Shown here: positions 12,390 through 23,600 of the stretch, one piece after another
Numbering within the stretch: the first letter of the stretch is position 1
Layout of the letters: the number at the start of each line of letters is the position of its first letter
Source: Owenia fusiformis
Taxonomy: Eukaryota > Annelida > Polychaeta > Sabellida > Oweniidae
Direction: 5' to 3'
Assembly: GCA_903813345.2 (NCBI GenBank)
Contig: CAIIXF020000012.1
Span: 27,540,184-27,604,183, forward strand
DNA: 64,000 bases
Position numbers and translations under genes: made by a program
The notes under the pieces: generated by a model
Databases searched by the model: none
Told to the model about the DNA's origin: nothing
Seen by the model: the letters and a program-made list of their open reading frames with translations, nothing else

Positions 12390-13165
12390 ACACATTTGGT
12401 CATTAAGACGAGCCCGATCTTGGGAAAGTAAAACCATTAAACTATTAAGTAACCATGGATTTAACCAGCTTATAACACCAGATGAAGTTATAAATACAAA
12501 GGAGGAACTGAATGATCTACACAAGGCATTACTGAAAAATGATCATGTAATATGGCACCAACAAATGTGGAATGATGGTAGGAACGTTAACGGCAATAAA
12601 TTGAGGATGTACAGAATTCATAAATCCCATGCCATTGGCCCTGAGGCTTATGTGAATGCTAACCTCACCCGCCATGAAAGACGTGCCATTGCTAAACTAC
12701 GAAGTGGCACTTTACCGTTAAAATTAGAAACGGGGCGTTATATCAATATGCCTCTTGAGGAGCGCCTCTGTCATTGCGGTAATGCTGTCGAAACAGAACT
12801 GCATTTTCTGATAGAATGCCCTTTATACCAGCTCGAGAGGAGTGAGCTTATGGATAGTGCAAGGACAATATTTGGCGAGGACTTTGAAACATCTAACCTT
12901 GCAAAATATTGTTTAATAATGAACTGTGAACTCCTTCAACGTCGTTTGGGAAAGACAATTATTAAACTATGTATTAAAAGACGATCATTTTAACTTATTT
13001 AAAAACTTTGGTCTTAAAAGTGATTATTGTACACCATAGTGTCTCATATGCCGACACCGGCAGGGCCAGTGATTTTATGTAGTTTTTAATAATATGTAAT
13101 TTTATATATTGGCGTGACACTTAAATAAATAAATACATACATACATACATACATACATATAACAG
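12390..13165 (+). mobile_element. Non-LTR retrotransposon (LINE) 3' end
   Basis: An open frame from about 12,400 to the stop at 12,993 has no proper start. It carries the typical C-terminal region of LINE reverse-transcriptase polyproteins: an Arg/Leu-rich stretch ('RHERRAIAKLRSG'), then a Cys-x-Cys...His...Cys knuckle (residues around 'RLCHCG' and 'HFLIECPLY'). It is followed by a short 3' UTR and a (taaa)n/(tacataca)n tail at 13,120-13,160, as expected for a LINE 3' end. The 5' part, including the catalytic core, is missing, so this is a dead-on-arrival, 5'-truncated copy. Confidence 0.88.
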
Positions 13166-13800
13166 TCTATCAAATATGTAATATAATAGAATGAAGTCCG
13201 GTAACTTAGAACACTATTTTAAATAATGTTCATTACATACCATGGACGTTGATCAGTTATATTATATGTTTATTCAACTTTCGTATTCTTGTACTTTGTC
13301 AGAAAATATTTTTAAAACTTTTGATCTATAAATAGATATGACGTCATGTCCTTATGCGGCGACTTGGCCCAAAAAGGAAGAAATTTTGTGCTTAAAGCTC
13401 AATATCTACGATTTGCAATCGATTCTGGCCATGTTAATGCTTAAAGTATTGAGACTCAACTGAAGTTAAAAAAATAAGGTCAAATATGTACCAGCTGAAT
13501 GATTTTGACCAAATAAAAACCAGAGACGAAAACTGAAGCAAAAAGAGTTACTGCACTTTCAGTCTAATAACTTAATTATGAATAATAGTGTTCACTGTGG
13601 ATTTTATTCATTCTGTAACGTTAGCTATAAAATGAGACTTCCGGTTGCAAAATGTATGTAAGGGAGTGTAACTGTATATATTCTGTTTTATTGCAATATA
13701 ATTTCTTCCTGTTGGCTTTTGAATTAACAACTCAGTTAGTAAAGTGTGTGTGTATTTTATGTAGCCCTATACATTTCTATATTTTTTATTCGTCGGACGT
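13166..13800. other. Non-coding interval
   Basis: I see no exon, RNA gene or recognisable element, only unique-looking AT-rich sequence. Confidence 0.5.
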
Positions 13801-14102
13801 TTAACCTCTTGAATACCAGCCTCTAAAAAGGGTTTGAAACCAGAGCATTTTTCATTTTCTGCTAGTTTTCTGGATATTTACATCAAAAAAACACTATGTT
13901 TGATATTTGATTTCATAAGAATTGTAAACATAGACCCATTACATACATTCTAAAACATAAATTGTGAAGATTGGATAAAAAATGCCAAAGTTAGAGCAGT
14001 TTTAGTGAAAAATTCTGTGACAGATATATCTGTCGCTCTGGGTTCCAAATGGATTTTATTTGTGACAGATATATCCGTCATTCTGGGTATTCAAGAGGTT
14101 AA
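13801..14102. mobile_element. piggyBac-type MITE flanked by TTAA
   Basis: TTAA (13,801-13,804) is followed by CCTCTTGAATACC. The right end is GGTATTCAAGAGG followed by TTAA (14,099-14,102). A 302-bp non-coding element with inverted repeats and a TTAA target is the hallmark of piggyBac-like transposition. It holds an internal direct repeat of 'gtgacagatatatc' ending in 'tctgggt', which is possibly a subterminal transposase-binding repeat (inference). Confidence 0.87.
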
Positions 14103-15820
14103 TTAAATATGAACCATGTGTAATGACTAAACTAACATGATATCCTGGTATTACGTACTCTCTGCACATGGATGTACTGTATGTTAGATGGATGTTTTGC
14201 TTTATAACAATTGTTCCATGATTTTCAAGTTTTATGTCACCAACAGATGTTGTAATAATCTCCATTTTTGTGAACAGTGTTGGTCGCACATTGAAATCAC
14301 GCTTTCCGTTGATATAATTTACATGTATCTATGAACAAATACTATTGCTATCTCCGTATGCCTGTGATTTTATTATGCTTTTGATACAGAAAGCCCCTGA
14401 GGCCAAGTTACGTTAATAATGTGCCCCTCCCCCCCCCCGATGGTAATGGTAATGCAAAGCGTATATGTAAATTTGTAGTGTACACAAACTTACACATGCA
14501 TAATGCTGATAAAGATGAGCGAATGGGAGATGTAACACAAGAAACTTTATTTCAATTCATTTTATAACTGTATTAGAAGGCCTCAGGGTAGCCTCTTCGT
14601 TATTTCAATTGCATAGTTTCTATATAGCTGAATAAAGCTGCAATAATAAATGTCACCCTTGTCATTCTTCATTTTGCTTGGGCCAGACTGCCATAGCCTC
14701 CCTTGTTATAAACTTGCAACAGTCAATCAATGATTTTGAAAAAGTGTTGGTTGAATCTGTCTAAAACTCAAATGGTATACTTTGGAATAACCCTTCAATG
14801 TACATATTGTGATTAATCATGGACATTTTTGGTGATGAAAAGAATAAACCAAGGTTTTATAGAATATTAGCATTGCGTCTATGAGGATCTGGTCCCAAGT
14901 TTTTTTTGAAAAAGTCATTGAAAATGATTTAAATGATATAACTGTATAAATCAAAGTTATCATTGATGAAAACTTTTCACTGAATTCATATATGCTATTA
15001 AAAATAAAGAAAAGTTAGTCGCTAGAGGTTAAAAGTGCAAATCTCTTGAAATCTCATGAAAATTAGCGAGATTTCAAAGCCATATGGAAACTCCTCTATT
15101 GGGGAAGCACTGGTCATGTTGACGCATGGACCACATACGCGTTTTTCAATTAAATAGCTTTATATACAATTATTCTATAATCTTTGGATAGTTAGCTGAT
15201 AGTTATGGCATAATCTTGTAGTTCAGTGAGTACTCATGAATAAATATTGCAACATTATGTAATTTCGCTTGAAGTAATCATTCTTGTTTGTTCATTGTTT
15301 TATTAACGCAATTTATTATGGTAACCATGGAAATCATAATGCACTTGTTAACCAGAAAATAAACAGAAAATATGAATGGTGAAACCCATTTAGGTTCAGG
15401 GAAACCTCAATGAATCGACCCGATGAAATCGAAAAAGACACTAACCAGACACATCTTGGAGCTGTGAATAAAGCATTGAATCCATTTTATTTGTAGATTT
15501 GTAGAATATTTTGTGGTTCTATCCTATATCTTATGATGTTATCAACTTGTACAGACAAATCCAAAGTTGCTGCCTTCCGGCATCGGCATTGCAGTCCAAC
15601 TCAAAGCATGATGAATACTTTGTCAACGTCAATTACCACTTCGGTACTTTCATTTAATTTATGCAGTGGAAAATCAAATATAATATTCTATGTTCGGGCA
15701 ATACATGTTCATCATCTTTCAATGATTCTCGCAACTTATGTATTCAGTAGCCGCAGCCCGTATCATAAATCAAGCGTGAAATACATATTAACATGAAGTT
15801 TTCATATGTCACGATTATAA
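14103..15820. other. Non-coding interval
   Basis: No convincing exon is seen. A short poly-C run lies near 14,428. Open frames on either strand are short and lack domain character or splice sites. Confidence 0.5.
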
Positions 15821-15824
15821 TAGT

Positions 15825-16297
15825 ACAATAACGTCATTTCTAAGGGCCCTCGGTCCAATATTTCACTATATTGCTCGCAGAAATGACGTTATTAGTATTA
15901 TTACCACCGATAACGACCAGGACTGAAACAGCAAGAAAATCTTACGCAATGAACGATATCTAATTTCCCGGAAAAAATTGCCGGTCCAGAATATATTCTA
16001 GACCGGTCCATATGGACCACCACTATGACGTCACACATTTCTCAGGTCAATATAGTAAAATGAATGCCTTCTCAACTAGCACTAAAACCCCTAGAACTGG
16101 CCAGGTGTGAAAGAAATTATGGTCCCCTGGGGATTATGGTCCCCTTTCTAATCGGCCCTTACTGGCCCTGATTGTGTATAAGATAATAAGGGAAAGAGTT
16201 GTTTTTAGGTCACCATATAAATCAATGGAAAGTAGGACCATAATTTGATAGGACCAGCTACCCTTTTACACCGGCAAGGTGGTAATAATATACTATT
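15825..16297. mobile_element. Dispersed palindromic element, copy 1, with nested MITE
   Basis: The element begins 'tagtacaataacgtcatttc', contains the complement 'gaaatgacgttattagta' and then a subelement bounded by TATTATTACCACC and GGTGGTAATAATA. It is nearly identical to 24,000-24,326. Compared with that copy it carries an extra ~180 bp insertion (see 16,103-16,272). Confidence 0.85.
16103..16272. mobile_element. Nested MITE (ggtgtgaaag ... cttttacacc)
   Basis: This insertion sits inside the element at 15,825-16,297 and is absent from the paralogous copy, where 'aactggccccgcaaggtgg' is uninterrupted. An inverted relative lies in a kinase intron at 31,640-31,808, sharing the blocks 'tcaatggaaagtaggaccat' and 'aagggaaagagttg' in complement. 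Confidence 0.82.
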
Positions 16298-16321
16298 TTT
16301 AAAATACTGAGCGTTCAGTAA

Positions 16322-17941
16322 TGCCTTGGTCACATAGGCTCCGATTTTCACTACGGCGCCCGGCCGATGAGTATTTTGTTCAAAATCGGCCGGCGAGCCG
16401 GGCATCGTACGGGCGCCGGGCGATGATCGCCACTCATCGGCCGATTTTTAGACATCGAACGGACGCCGGCAGAGTTTTATCGCGGAGATAAAAGTTGCCG
16501 ATGTCTTGGCGATTTTTTCACAACCAACCTCATCGGTACCTACCCGGCCGTGTCCCGTCCGGTCATCGTACGATTATCTTACGGCGCCTGGTGGCATCGC
16601 ACGGTCATCTTGGGATTTTGCGTGCTGATTTGTTTGATAAATCTTAATAATGATTGCTTATAAAGTGATATAAAGGTTCTAAAAATAATGAGGTAAGGAA
16701 TTATAATTACTACACACTGTCAGAGATTTTTTATAAAACATAAATGGAACGATTAGGCTTACTGTAAAACAATGACACACATTTGAATGGCTGGGTGGGT
16801 GGGTTGATCTAGTCGTTCTTATATTGACATTAATCGTGTATGTCTGTCATACACATTGAATAGAGTGATACATTTTTATACGTATATTCACTCATGCATA
16901 TACCATTACAAATCATTTATTTTAAAAATCTTCTGACTGATTTTGTGAGTACAGTATTTTGAAGGGTCACAATTTTAATACGAAGTTCACTGTCTCAATA
17001 ATTACAGTTAAAATGCCAAAGGCTAAGGATAGCGGGGATACGGCAAATGGGCCATAAATGAGGAAGGCCTTGGGAAGACAGGTGGAAAAAGACAATAACA
17101 ATGCAAGTGAGCTAGCGGATGATGGAGATTTAGATGTGTCTAGGGAAGAGGTACTCCACTTGAAATAGAAGAAAAAATTGCCAATTTCTTTGAAGATAGG
17201 ACATATTTTTATGATCAAACAAATTCTCTTTTCGAGAACAGACAAAAGAAAGATGCAGAAATATGGAATTTTGCTAATAGTATCGGATGGACAGGTAGAC
17301 ATAGTATCTGTTTATATGAAAGATCTAAAAATTAGGTCAGGGTGCACTTGAAAAGACCACGTGCAGTATGGCAATTAAGTGATTTTAGACGGTCATAACT
17401 TTCACCATAAGTACTTTCTGGGCATAAATACAGTGTTTTTATTAAAACAATGTGCTTTCTCTCAATAGGATTACCCATGATAGTACTGAAAAATATCAAT
17501 CAAACAATTTGAAAAATTATGAATAGGGACCCCATGTCAGCATTTTTTCTAAATATTGATCCTATTTACTCGAAAAGAGGATCTTCCTTTTTTGAAGTCC
17601 TGGAAGTCCTGTCTATCGAAGTATTTCGTTTTCGAATCTTGCATTCACGCCATGTGGAACAGTCATACCGGGCCATACAAGAATTTAGTATAAATCTAGA
17701 GGCCTGTAGATCGACCGATGTCCTGGCGGGTGCCGTACGGCCATCGGCAGATAGACTTGCGATACCCGTGCGACGTCTTTCAGATTCAATTGATTGCGGG
17801 CGCCGTACGATGCCTTTACTAATGTGACCATACTCACGATTAGATCAAGACATCGGTGAAAAGTCACCGGCGCCCGGTCGATTTAGAAATCGGCCGATGA
17901 CTACTCATCGGCCGGCGCCCGGCGGCTATGTGACCTAGGCA
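16322..17941. mobile_element. 1.6-kb GC-rich foldback element, TSD TAA
   Basis: The left end is TGCCTTGGTCACATAGGC and the complement of the right end is TGCCTAGGTCACATAGCC. Both ends run into GC-rich clusters of 'cggccgatg' and 'ggcgcccgg' motifs. It is flanked by TAA at 16,319-16,321 and 17,942-17,944. The 3-bp T-A-A duplication fits PIF/Harbinger-type transposition (inference). The AT-rich interior (16,650-17,640) contains short frames, but none looks like a transposase. Related to the element at 60,265-60,914. Confidence 0.85.
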
Positions 17942-17963
17942 TAAGTAAAGCTAATTTTGCTCT

Positions 17964-19412
17964 CAAACAGTGTAACATAATACCATAGTGAGTAGATACT
18001 AATATAAAACTGTACTAAACATTTATCAACGATTGTGTGTTATTGTTGATCACATAAAGTCACATCTTCTATGAAAAATGGTGAATCTTGGACACATGAA
18101 CAATGTACCATTGTCAGTACTAGCTTAAACATTTGAATAGTAAAATATGCCTCTCTATAAGTTTCTGTAAGTATTTTTTGTGTCAATACCTTAATATTAT
18201 CATACTTTTCTAGCATTTTAAAAAAATTGCAAAATATTTTGGCACACCCTGTAGATGTTGCACGCGATCTTCACACACTTGCGTGCAACATGTTTTCAGT
18301 AGTACAACAGGTCAGCTTGAGAGTTTTATGTTTAGGTGTGAACGTTTATACTCATATTTGATGAATAGTATATCTACAGGAGAACTATTTTAAAGATGAA
18401 ATGGAATGTTAACTTGATGGCAGAAATGTTGAGCAGCCAAGGAACTATGATCAAAACATAGACAGGACAGAAACTAATGTTAACAAAAGGAGGATTGAAA
18501 TTAGTGCAACATATTTTCGTCAGTCATATGTTTGATTTTAACCATTTCCTGGGGATTTAAACAGGTTCATATGTTAGGCTAACGCCTCCAGGAAAATCAC
18601 TTCTAGAGATGATAAAATGATTTCGACTTTGAGACAGGGTAGATGCAAACAAACCACCCACATGTTTTTTTAAATGTTTTCCTGATTTTCAACCCCTTTC
18701 CTCCCTGCTTTTTTAATTTTTCTTGCATCAATACGTTAAAAGGAATAAATGATTCCTTTTAGATAAAGTGGAAAACAATATCTCCCATGTTATTTTCCCA
18801 TAGGGAAAAATCATTGCTTTCAGCTAAGTTTGGTCATCCATAATGGGTATCTTTAAAACCCCTGAAGGAATCACTTATTCCTTTAAAGTGGTTAACTATG
18901 TGTCAAAACGCAACATATTGATGCAAGAAAAATTAAAAAAGCAGGGATGTAAGGGGTCGAAAATTAGGAAAATATTTCAGAAAAACAAGTGGGTGGGTTG
19001 TTTGCATCTACCCTGTCTCAGAGTCGAAATTATTTTAGCATCGCTAGAAATGATTTTCCTTGAGGTAATGCATTGGTCTAACATATCCAATTGTTTAAAT
19101 CCTCAGAAAATGGCCAAAATCCAAAATATGACTGTCCAAAATCTGTTGCACTAATTTCCCTCCTCCTTTTGTTAAAATTGGTTTCTGTCCTGTCTATGTT
19201 TTGATCATAGTTCTTTGGCTGCTCAACATTTCAACAGATCTTTGAATATCAATGGTACATTGTTCATGTGTCCAAGATTCACCATTTTTCATAGAAAATG
19301 TGACTTTCTATGACTTTTTGTGATCAACAATAACACACAATCGTTGATAAATGTTTAGTACAGTTTTATATTAGTATCTACTCACTATGGTATTATGTTA
19401 CACTGTATCTAT
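17964..19412. repeat. 1.45-kb palindrome with ~0.6-kb arms
   Basis: The left end 'acagtgtaacataataccat' is the complement of the right end near 19,393-19,412. Pairing continues inward through 'acacatgaacaatgtacca', 'agcagccaaggaactatgat' and 'gacagggtagatgcaaacaa' towards a centre near 18,800. The left arm carries an extra ~300-bp segment (about 18,120-18,420), including a 'ggcacaccctgta' terminus, that the right arm lacks. There is no coding sequence. It is probably a foldback transposon or an inverted duplication of one. Confidence 0.85.
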
Positions 19413-19439
19413 TAATCATTTATTGAAAATGTCCCATGC

Positions 19440-19700
19440 ATCCTTTCACCGTCACTATCACACAGACATGAGGATGGAACTGCAGTGACGCGATCCAGCG
19501 ATTTGTGTAGTCCATTTCCCCTGCAGAACTTCTTTTAGTTGATCAATAGTTTGCGTGAGGATTACCATTAACTGCAATAAACTGCTCCGGGTGCCCTCAT
19601 GTGCCACAGGTGTTGGCATCTGGTGCATTGGGCGTCCATTCACCAGGACTAATAAATCTAGAGGTATCATCCTCCAGATATTCAAAAGTGACCCTTGCCC
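19440..19700 (-). pseudogene. Degraded coding-like fragment, unidentified
   Basis: On the minus strand, one frame across about 19,690-19,520 reads like protein, with balanced polar residues and phrases such as 'FEYLEDDTSRFISPGEW' and 'HPEQFIAVNGNPHANY'. It is interrupted by TGA codons. GC content is higher than in the flanking sequence. It lies between two palindromic repeats, so it may be a fragment of transposon or captured gene sequence. I do not recognise the family. Confidence 0.35.
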
Positions 19701-19784
19701 TACGGCTGTGAGCGATAGATAAGGTGAAAGACGGATGAAAGTAAGAACATTTGATTAATAAATAATTAATAGACGCAGTATAAC

Positions 19785-20126
19785 ATTATACCATAGTGAG
19801 AAGATACTAACATAAAACTATACTAGACATTAGTTAAACATTTATTAACGATTGTAGCAGATTTAGTGAACACAATGAATGTGTAATTGTTGATCACATG
19901 AAATCATAAGAAGTCATATTTTCTTGGAAAAGCAGTAAATCCCGGACACATAAACAATTTAACAGTGAAATTCAAAGATCTGCCAAAAAATTGAAGTCAG
20001 TATTAGCTTAAATATTTGAATGGTAAAATATGCCTTTCCTAAAGTTTCCGTAAATAAATCTTTATGTGATACTTTTCTAGCCTTTCAGAAAAGTTGCAAA
20101 ATTTTTTGCCACACCCTGTATTACAG
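19785..20126. repeat. Third partial copy of the palindrome arm
   Basis: This is similar to 17,964-18,252, sharing 'accatagtgag', 'ttgttgatcaca' and 'tagcttaaa-atttgaat-gtaaaatatgcct', and ends in the same 'cacaccctgta' terminus. The repeated 'tacagggtgtg' end (complement) looks like a transposon terminus. Confidence 0.8.
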
Positions 20127-20669
20127 TCCCGTCGTTCCACTGAAAAAACGAATTTTACTAGTGTTAAAACATTTCAATTTACAATTAAAAGACCACTCCC
20201 TGTCTATTCAAATATCGACCTTCGATTTACTTATATTTATTAATGATCGATATCTTATACGTATCTAGAATTGGTTCCAAAGAATAAGTGTTGAACAAGG
20301 AGGGTAAATCGTATTTACTCTTACATATGTGAACAGTTCAAAACACGATGTAAAAACTGTTACAAAATGTATAGTGATATTGGATATATCAGAACTTGGA
20401 TCTTATTCTTCACCTTAATGAGCTCGTATAGGCTTACAGGTTAGTAAAATTATGTTGCAACGCAGGCGTAAAATGAAGCATTATTAATCTTAATTTTAAT
20501 CCATATAACCTACTTTTACGTAAATAGATCAAGTTTATTAATGCGATGTATCTAACATTAAATCAACCAAGTAGACATGTTTACACTAATCTTCTATTTT
20601 AATGAAACTTGTCTTGTATTTGTGACATTACAATATGACTTGTATTCATGTAATGATTAGTATTTCCAG

Positions 20670-23600
20670 GAGCCCAAGATATACCAGCAGACAGTGCAGC
20701 TAGAGTAGGCACTGATGTCACGTTTAATTGTAAAGACCAGGGCTACACATATGTCCAATGGGTAGAGTATGCCTCTCAAGGTGATACAGGTATCACTGTA
20801 TGGTACACCGGTGGACAGGTTTCAAATCCTGCCAAGTATGAGGTCGATTCTACAAGTGCCAAGAAATATAGGCTTACTGTTAAAAATGTGCAGTTAACAG
20901 ATGCCGGAAAGTATGAGTGTCGGACAATACCTTCAGCTGGACCTGCAAAAGATTATCCAGCACAATTGACTGTAATAGGTGAGCAGTAATCATGTTTAAG
21001 GTATACATAATAATAACTTCTGAGACCTGATAATTAGTATGCAATGTCACTCAAAATTGAGACTTCTGATTGGGTAAGGAGGCAAAGGCTCGCGGGTTGC
21101 CCGGAGCAACAGGGCAAAATCAAACAATGACCTTAATTCACGTGATTTTTTCGAAAAATCATCCGACTCTTTGGCCATTTAAGGAGTGTCAATTTCTGGA
21201 TTGCTAAGTGTAAGCTCCACCTTTTTGCCTATTTATGGAGAATGCTTTTTTCAAGAGTGAACAGCTCGGTCTAGAAATTTTGTATACTGAAAAGATGTAT
21301 GTGAACTTTGTACCACTACTTTTACATCTAATCTGTGATAATATACACCATTGCTCTTTTTATTTAATAGCATATTAAAACTTGGAACATCAGAGGGCTT
21401 TTAATTAGTTAAACACGTGATTTTTATTATGTCAGCACCAAAAAGTGGTGACATATTGTTTAGGTCTCATTTTTGCGGCGGGTGGCGATAGGTGGGTGAC
21501 GGTTGGCGATCGGCGGGTGGCGGTTGGTGGTTGGCGTCTGTAACAAATTCTTACAACTTCCAATAACTTAAAAATTACTGTTTAAAACTTACAACATTTT
21601 TTCAGAATCATCTACAAGTTTTCAGATGTTCAAATCTGATTCTAAATTTAATATTTGACCTTCAATGACCTTCTCAATATCAAAAAAGTTTAAAAGGGTC
21701 AAAAAAGTATTTTTTCGACCTGCTTCAGGTCGATTTTATCAACATGCATCAAACTGACTGCTTTTTCAAAAAATTGGGATTTGACCTTTAATGACCTTCT
21801 CAAGGTAAAAAAAAGTCAAAACGGTATTATATCGACTTGCATCAAATTGACTGCTTTTTCAAAATCATCTACAAGTCTTAGAAGTTCAAATCTGACTTTA
21901 GTTTTGAGATGTGACCTTCAATGACCTTCTCAAGGTGAAAAAGATATTTTTCAACTTGCTTCAAATCAACCGATTGCTATTTATTTTCAAAATCATCTGC
22001 AAGTTCTCATAAATTTAAATCTGACTTAAGATTGAACTTATACTATTGTGAGTAACTAGGTGGTGACATTTTGTCATGTTAATGCCTTGTCAAAACATAG
22101 AACATACTTAATATGCTTTTAAATTAATTATACACATCGTTTTTATTACGGATTACGTTTAGGATTAGGTCTTCACATTTAGGTACCCCTTCATGTCCAA
22201 ATAAGAACGGTCGGCTCGTGGCAAACATCGAAAATCCGAGTCAGAGTGACAAAGCTGAACTTGTGTGTAATCTCGATTTCCGCGGCGTCAATCCAGCATC
22301 TTTGAAATGGTACGACAACATCGGTACCCTGCTTCCATCTTACTCAAGTGGGGGCGCAAACTCCTCCCTCCTCACTGTCAACACAAGTTTTCCTGTAACG
22401 CCGACGTATCATGGAAAAGCTTTTGAATGTCGCGTAACAGTGCAGAATATTCTAGACTTTCAAGAGAGTTGTTTCTCTTCACCTACGTTTGATATAGTGT
22501 GTGAGTATTATTTGTATTCTACAAGACGAGATTGTTAATCTAACAATTAATCATGCTATAAATGAGTTGCGAAATTTATAATATTTTACTTCTTTTGCCT
22601 TAATCTACTGACAAGATGAAACACTGCGAAATTTTGTGGGCATTTTGGCAGAAATTATATGCACCATTGGTCAGGGTTGACAATATGTCTACTTCAATTG
22701 GGTTTTGTGTCAGTAAAACCTAAAAAGAATAAGCAAACTAAAGACAATATAGCAGTATTATACATGTATTGAAAATAAATACCGTACATATTTATACCAA
22801 ACGTGTTTCTATATTCTGGATAAATTAGTTTTGTGTGCAATAAATATCTGTTTTTTGTAATTTAGGATCGCCCATGTTTATTCTTTTGTAAAAACAATGG
22901 TCAGAATATATATCAAAATACAATCGACGACACAATGTACTATCCAAACCACTATTGCCTAATATGGCTGACGAAGTCCAAAGTCGATAATAATATAATA
23001 TATTATATTATTATTAAGTAGACCGTGTTACGTGTACAAAAATACGAATAGTATTTTAGTGTATGTCATAGAAAATGGTGACCTTTATGCTGGAAATATA
23101 GATTGTATTTGGCATGTAGTCAATAGTCTGTACTTTACTTTTAGATAGCAAATACTTTAGAAAGAAGTTGAAATCTCCCTAATATGCATTTCTATATTCA
23201 TTTACTTCCATGAGTGAATAAGCTGTGATATATTCATATGGCAACAGGAACAACAACAGTAGATGCATGTGCTACAAATACGACAATTGTGAATCTCGTT
23301 TTACAGGGGCTGATAGAATTACAACACAAGCATCCATTACGACGGCGCCAACAACACTCTGTACAATCTGTCCAATCTGTCCAACAAGTTGGTCTTATTT
23401 TCAACCACATTTCCTAAATTGATAAGAAAGCCAATCTATCATTGGAAGCAACAATGAAACATGATGAACAATTATGAAAATATGAATGATGTAAACAAGT
23501 AGAGATATTATTTTCATGTCCCGATTTTTTTTATTGCTGACCCCATTTTATTTTTCAAAATCCCGATTTTAAGGAAATATCCCAATATTTTCGTAAGATA

